Below, piece after piece: positions 4,704-7,258 of a stretch of 7,258 nucleotides of DNA. Location of the stretch: NCBI GenBank assembly GCA_030597645.1, contig JAUVRN010000088.1:1-7258 (forward strand), in the 5' to 3' direction. Below the pieces are notes generated by a model. It was not told the DNA's origin. It was given only the letters and a program-made list of their open reading frames with translations, and did not search any database. The stretch's first letter is position 1; every line of letters starts with the position of its first letter. The position numbers and the translations under genes are program-made. Source of the stretch: Candidatus Zixiibacteriota bacterium. GTDB lineage: Bacteria > Zixibacteria > MSB-5A5 > JAUVRN01.

Positions 4704-6818
4704 CTACGGCACGGCGCACACGTCGCAGGGCGGCGTATCACCCTTGAACACGTAGTTCACCATGTAGATGACGTCTGCGGAGGTGAGCAGCTCGTCGCAA
4801 TTGACGTCACCGCACTCGGTCAGCGGTACCGGCGGCGGTCCACTCTTGAACACGTAATTCACCATGAAGATGATGTCCGTGGACGTAACGACACGGTCAT
4901 CGTTCACATCCCCGGTCATCACGCCGAAGTTGGTGGCGGTGGCTATGGCCGCGCACGAATCACAGTCGTCACCGAACGTATCCCCGTCATAGTCATTCTG
5001 GCTGACACTGACCACGGTGGGACAGTTGTCACAGGCGTCACCCCAGGCGTCGCCGTCGGCGTTGTCCTGTAGCGGATTGTCGATCTGCGCGCAGTTGTCG
5101 CACGCATCACCCACGCCGTCTTGATCCACGTCGTCCTGGTCCACATTGGCTACGGTCGGACAGTTGTCCACGTTGCCGCACACGGTGTCCCCGTCAGAAT
5201 CGTTCAGGCTGTCGGTGGGACAGACGTCGCACGCGTCGCCCAGTCCGTCCCCGTCCGCATCTTCCTGTCCCGGGTTGGGCACCAGCAGGCAGTTGTCCGT
5301 GATGTCGGCGACGTTGTCGCCGTCCGCGTCCGGGCGTGACATGCTGGCGTACAGGCGGTCATCCACGATGGAATCCACCTCCACGACGATGCCCGTTGGA
5401 CCGTAGTACCCGTCGCTGGAGGGCGCGGTGAAAGGCCCGAAAACCTCCTGGCCCGGCACTTCGCTCGAGAACGTCGCGGCCTTGCGCGTTTCGTATGGAT
5501 ACCACCACTGGGCACTGTCGGTGACGAATCCCTCCGGGTTGGACCAGGCATCGCGGGACGGATTGTACCCCGCGTCTTCCACGGCTACCGTGTAATGCGG
5601 GAAGCTGGGAATGCCTGCATTGATGCGGTGGTAGTAGGCCCCGAGCGAATCGTGCACGTGGGTGATCAGGAGTCCACGATCGAGCGGGTCGCCGCCATAC
5701 GTGAGCGCCGGCCAGAAGTAGACGCTAAAATCCGAATCGAATTTGTCGAACATACCGGTCGAGTTCGGATTGCGGTACTCGAGCAGGAAGTACTCCCCTT
5801 CGGCCATGTCGATCGGGATCAGATACACGGAGCTGTCGGGCGTCGTCTCCAGGTTGTGGATCACCAGATCGGCGTAGGATGCCAGATCGAGCACGATGGG
5901 CGTCAGCCACCCCAGTTCCTTTTTGCTCCAGCCGCACAGGTGCGTCGGGGGGATGCAGCGGATCGATAACAGTCCGTAACCCGCGTAGCCCATAAGGCAC
6001 CAGTCCACGAATGGATGGTCGTTGTCATCATTGGGTGTGAGGTACGTACTCTGGTCGAGCTTGGCGTCGTAGTCGTAGAGATCGGGCAGTCCGAGGCTGT
6101 GCGAGAGTTCGTGGCAGAACACCCGGATCTTGTTGAGCGTATCCACGCCGGTAAAGAGGTCGGGGATCAGGGAGTCGTGCAGCGGAAAGGTCTCCGGCGA
6201 GGTGTTCCACCGGGTGATCCGCACCCCATCGAAGGGGCCAAGACCGTTGGCGTAGCTCACCGCATAGGACCAGATATCATTGGGATCGTGCGAGTCTTCC
6301 TCGCCGTTTCCCGAGCGTACGAATACGACCGCATCCACGTTACCGTCCTGGTCGGCATCGTACTGAGAAAAGTCCACGAGGGGATCGATCAGTGGAAAGA
6401 GCGACTGGAAATTGAACCCGGGATTGTAGAGGCCCGCGTCGAACCAGTCCAGCGCATCGCCGGTCATGTAGAGCTTGCCGTACGAAACTTCATAGAAATA
6501 GTCGGCCACCGATCCGCCTGGGAACACGTTCCGCGAGAAGAGGAGGCTGTCCATCGTCTCGCGCGAGTACGTAGCCGGTCGATCGGACCACTCCACCAGT
6601 ATGGCCAGCACCTTGAACGTGTCCGCCGCAAATCGATAGGACGCGATCACGGCGCTGTCCTCCGCCGTCAGCAAAGATGGCGGAATGCGGCCGAACTGCG
6701 CCGTCATCACTGCAGCAGGTACGTCGTGGACGATGCTCCGGGAAAGATCGACTGCCTGCACCGAACTCGCGGCTGCGAGCATGGCGAGCATGAGCACTAG
6801 TAGTAAACGTGAATTCAT
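4704..6818 (-). CDS. Secreted M6-family zinc metalloprotease with TSP3 repeats and C-terminal dockerin
   Basis: The precursor has 704 residues. The signal peptide is MNSRLLLVLMLAMLAAASSVQA, probably cut after residue 22, and an N-terminal stretch to about 65 may be a propeptide. The catalytic domain (about 66-480) holds zinc site HELSHSLGLPDLYD, with His236, Glu237, His240 and probably Asp246 (immune inhibitor A type HExxHxxGxPD), a Met-turn near DWCLMGY (Met276), an internal calcium loop DADQDGNVDAVVFV, and the family-typical GLLITHVHD. Residues about 497-622 are TSP3 repeats rich in DxDxDG and DNCP, and 635-698 form a dockerin. It should cleave proteins outside the cell while docked to a partner or surface. 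ATG 6818 is chosen because the signal peptide begins there; an upstream ATG at 6950 adds 44 unlike residues. No T9SS sorting domain or LPXTG motif is present. Confidence 0.92.
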   Translation of the reverse strand: MNSRLLLVLMLAMLAAASSVQAVDLSRSIVHDVPAAVMTAQFGRIPPSLLTAEDSAVIASYRFAADTFKVLAILVEWSDRPATYSRETMDSLLFSRNVFPGGSVADYFYEVSYGKLYMTGDALDWFDAGLYNPGFNFQSLFPLIDPLVDFSQYDADQDGNVDAVVFVRSGNGEEDSHDPNDIWSYAVSYANGLGPFDGVRITRWNTSPETFPLHDSLIPDLFTGVDTLNKIRVFCHELSHSLGLPDLYDYDAKLDQSTYLTPNDDNDHPFVDWCLMGYAGYGLLSIRCIPPTHLCGWSKKELGWLTPIVLDLASYADLVIHNLETTPDSSVYLIPIDMAEGEYFLLEYRNPNSTGMFDKFDSDFSVYFWPALTYGGDPLDRGLLITHVHDSLGAYYHRINAGIPSFPHYTVAVEDAGYNPSRDAWSNPEGFVTDSAQWWYPYETRKAATFSSEVPGQEVFGPFTAPSSDGYYGPTGIVVEVDSIVDDRLYASMSRPDADGDNVADITDNCLLVPNPGQEDADGDGLGDACDVCPTDSLNDSDGDTVCGNVDNCPTVANVDQDDVDQDGVGDACDNCAQIDNPLQDNADGDAWGDACDNCPTVVSVSQNDYDGDTFGDDCDSCAAIATATNFGVMTGDVNDDRVVTSTDIIFMVNYVFKSGPPPVPLTECGDVNCDELLTSADVIYMVNYVFKGDTPPCDVCAVP
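4728..4916 (-). other. Type I dockerin domain of the M6 protease
   Basis: Residues 635-697 contain two F-hand loops, D637-V-N-D-D-R-V-V-T-S-T-D648 and D671-V-N-C-D-E-L-L-T-S-A-D682, each followed by a hydrophobic IxxMVNYVFK helix. Gly at loop position 6 is replaced by Arg and Glu, but the Asp/Asn ligands are kept. Cys669 and Cys674 flank the start of loop 2, and Cys698 and Cys701 follow the last helix. The helix residues repeat between halves (MVNYVFK twice), as expected for a symmetric dockerin with two possible binding faces. Confidence 0.85.
4953..5330 (-). repeat. Coding repeats: thrombospondin type 3 calcium-binding array
   Basis: Residues about 497-622 of the protease are a run of acidic repeats of the form DxDGDxxGDACDNCP, with about five DNC or DxC units. 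Each binds calcium and the cysteines form a disulphide ladder in known TSP3 domains. At DNA level the repeats are visible on the + strand as recurring CAGTTGTC followed by GCGTCACC or GCATCACC variants. They form a stiff calcium-dependent spacer between the protease and the dockerin. Confidence 0.85.
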
Positions 6819-7258
6819 GTCCCTGGACTCATTCTGCGGGGAACGCTTCGAGATTGACCCTGATGGAGACGCCACCGGAACGGGCCACCCGGCGTGTCGG
6901 CCCCCATCGACACTTACAATGTAGCCGGCGACGATGACGTCACAAGACATATTGAGCCTTATAACTCTTTACAAGGTAGAGCCTTACACCCGTGGATCGC
7001 GGCTCAGGAGAACAGGGCCCACGCTGTCGTCACCCACGGATTACGGATCAGGAGGACAGAGCCAACCCTATCGTCGCCCTCCATGCTACCAATTGCTTGT
7101 CCGACAGGATCTTAGCCAGTTCAATCAGTCCACAGGGCCGCCAGAACTCGATTGCATTGAAGGCGTGATAGAAAACCGATCGCCGCCACGATGGCACGTT
7201 GCCACTGCCACACCCGCGCAATCAACTGTAATTGATAAGTGAAAAATATCATTTGACG
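6819..7258. other. 440-bp stretch without a convincing gene, upstream of the M6 protease
   Basis: Open frames here are short and have no recognisable motif. The stretch holds a 44-bp imperfect tandem repeat (6986-7073), a short direct repeat GAGCCTTA (6954-6961 and 6979-6986), an 8-bp palindrome TGACGTCA (6935-6942), and an AT-rich end from about 7220 with a small inverted repeat ATCAA/TTGAT (7221-7236). On the minus strand TTGTAA, 17 bp, TATGTC is a weak promoter candidate for the protease (-10 near 6946-6951). The base composition at the right edge suggests the promoter region of a further gene outside the window. Confidence 0.5.
6986..7073. repeat. Imperfect 44-bp tandem repeat, two copies
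   Basis: Unit 1 (6986-7029) and unit 2 (7030-7073) match at 33 of 44 positions by direct alignment with no gap. The best-kept core is TCAGGAG followed by ACAG, preceded by CACCC and GGAT. A fragment of a third unit may begin at 7074 (TCGCCCTCC). Because 44 is not a multiple of three, the same peptide-like string falls into two different frames, which argues against a coding repeat. Confidence 0.55.

Noticed and set aside
6935..6942. Palindrome TGACGTCA as a regulator site
   Set aside because: Eight bases with no extension or second copy; expected by chance at this scale.
6819..6950. ATG 6950 as start of the M6 protease
   Set aside because: It would place 44 non-hydrophobic residues before a clear signal peptide that begins at ATG 6818.
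6934..7242. 102-codon + strand open frame at the right end
   Set aside because: The 44-bp repeat shifts frame inside it, its composition is Arg/Ser/Pro/Thr-rich without motifs, and it has no ribosome site.

Overview
The window looks like chromosome from an uncultivated, GC-rich, environmental bacterium. Secreted proteins end in type I dockerin pairs and carry thrombospondin type 3 (TSP3) calcium repeats. This style is common in FCB-group and neighbouring candidate phyla such as Zixibacteria, Eisenbacteria and Krumholzibacteria. That placement is inferred from protein style only. I see no rRNA, tRNA, CRISPR array, transposase or phage gene.

Layout. The 3' part of a GNAT-like acetyltransferase gene (2-412, +) converges on a block of four minus-strand genes. 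Read in transcription order these are: an 86-residue glycine-rich membrane protein (3282-3022), a 98-residue secreted protein that is little more than one dockerin (2827-2531), a class I SAM-dependent methyltransferase (about 2460-1708), and a divergent transcription termination factor Rho (1727-453). The Rho start overlaps the methyltransferase stop. A 276-bp gap rich in repeats and dyads (3283-3558) separates the block from a divergently transcribed, membrane-anchored SGNH/GDSL-type hydrolase gene (3559-4650, +). That gene converges on a large minus-strand gene (6818-4704) for a secreted M6-family zinc metalloprotease with C-terminal TSP3 repeats and a dockerin. The last 440 bp (6819-7258) hold no convincing gene, but contain a 44-bp imperfect tandem repeat and an AT-rich end.

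How the genes may work together. Two of the six genes encode exported proteins with C-terminal dockerins. Both dockerins have a Cys inside the second calcium loop and another just after the last helix. A dockerin-cohesin type surface assembly is a reasonable inference, but no cohesin is visible here. Methyltransferase and rho look translationally coupled. No pathway links all the genes, and the region reads as ordinary chromosome with a few unusual members.

Most worth a second look: Rho keeps its ATPase and translocation motifs but has lost the recognisable aromatic primary RNA-binding motifs. The dockerin-only protein has a large hairpin in its leader. The 86-residue membrane protein has a regular 3-4 glycine spacing over about 37 residues. 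The two intergenic tandem repeats are unexplained.
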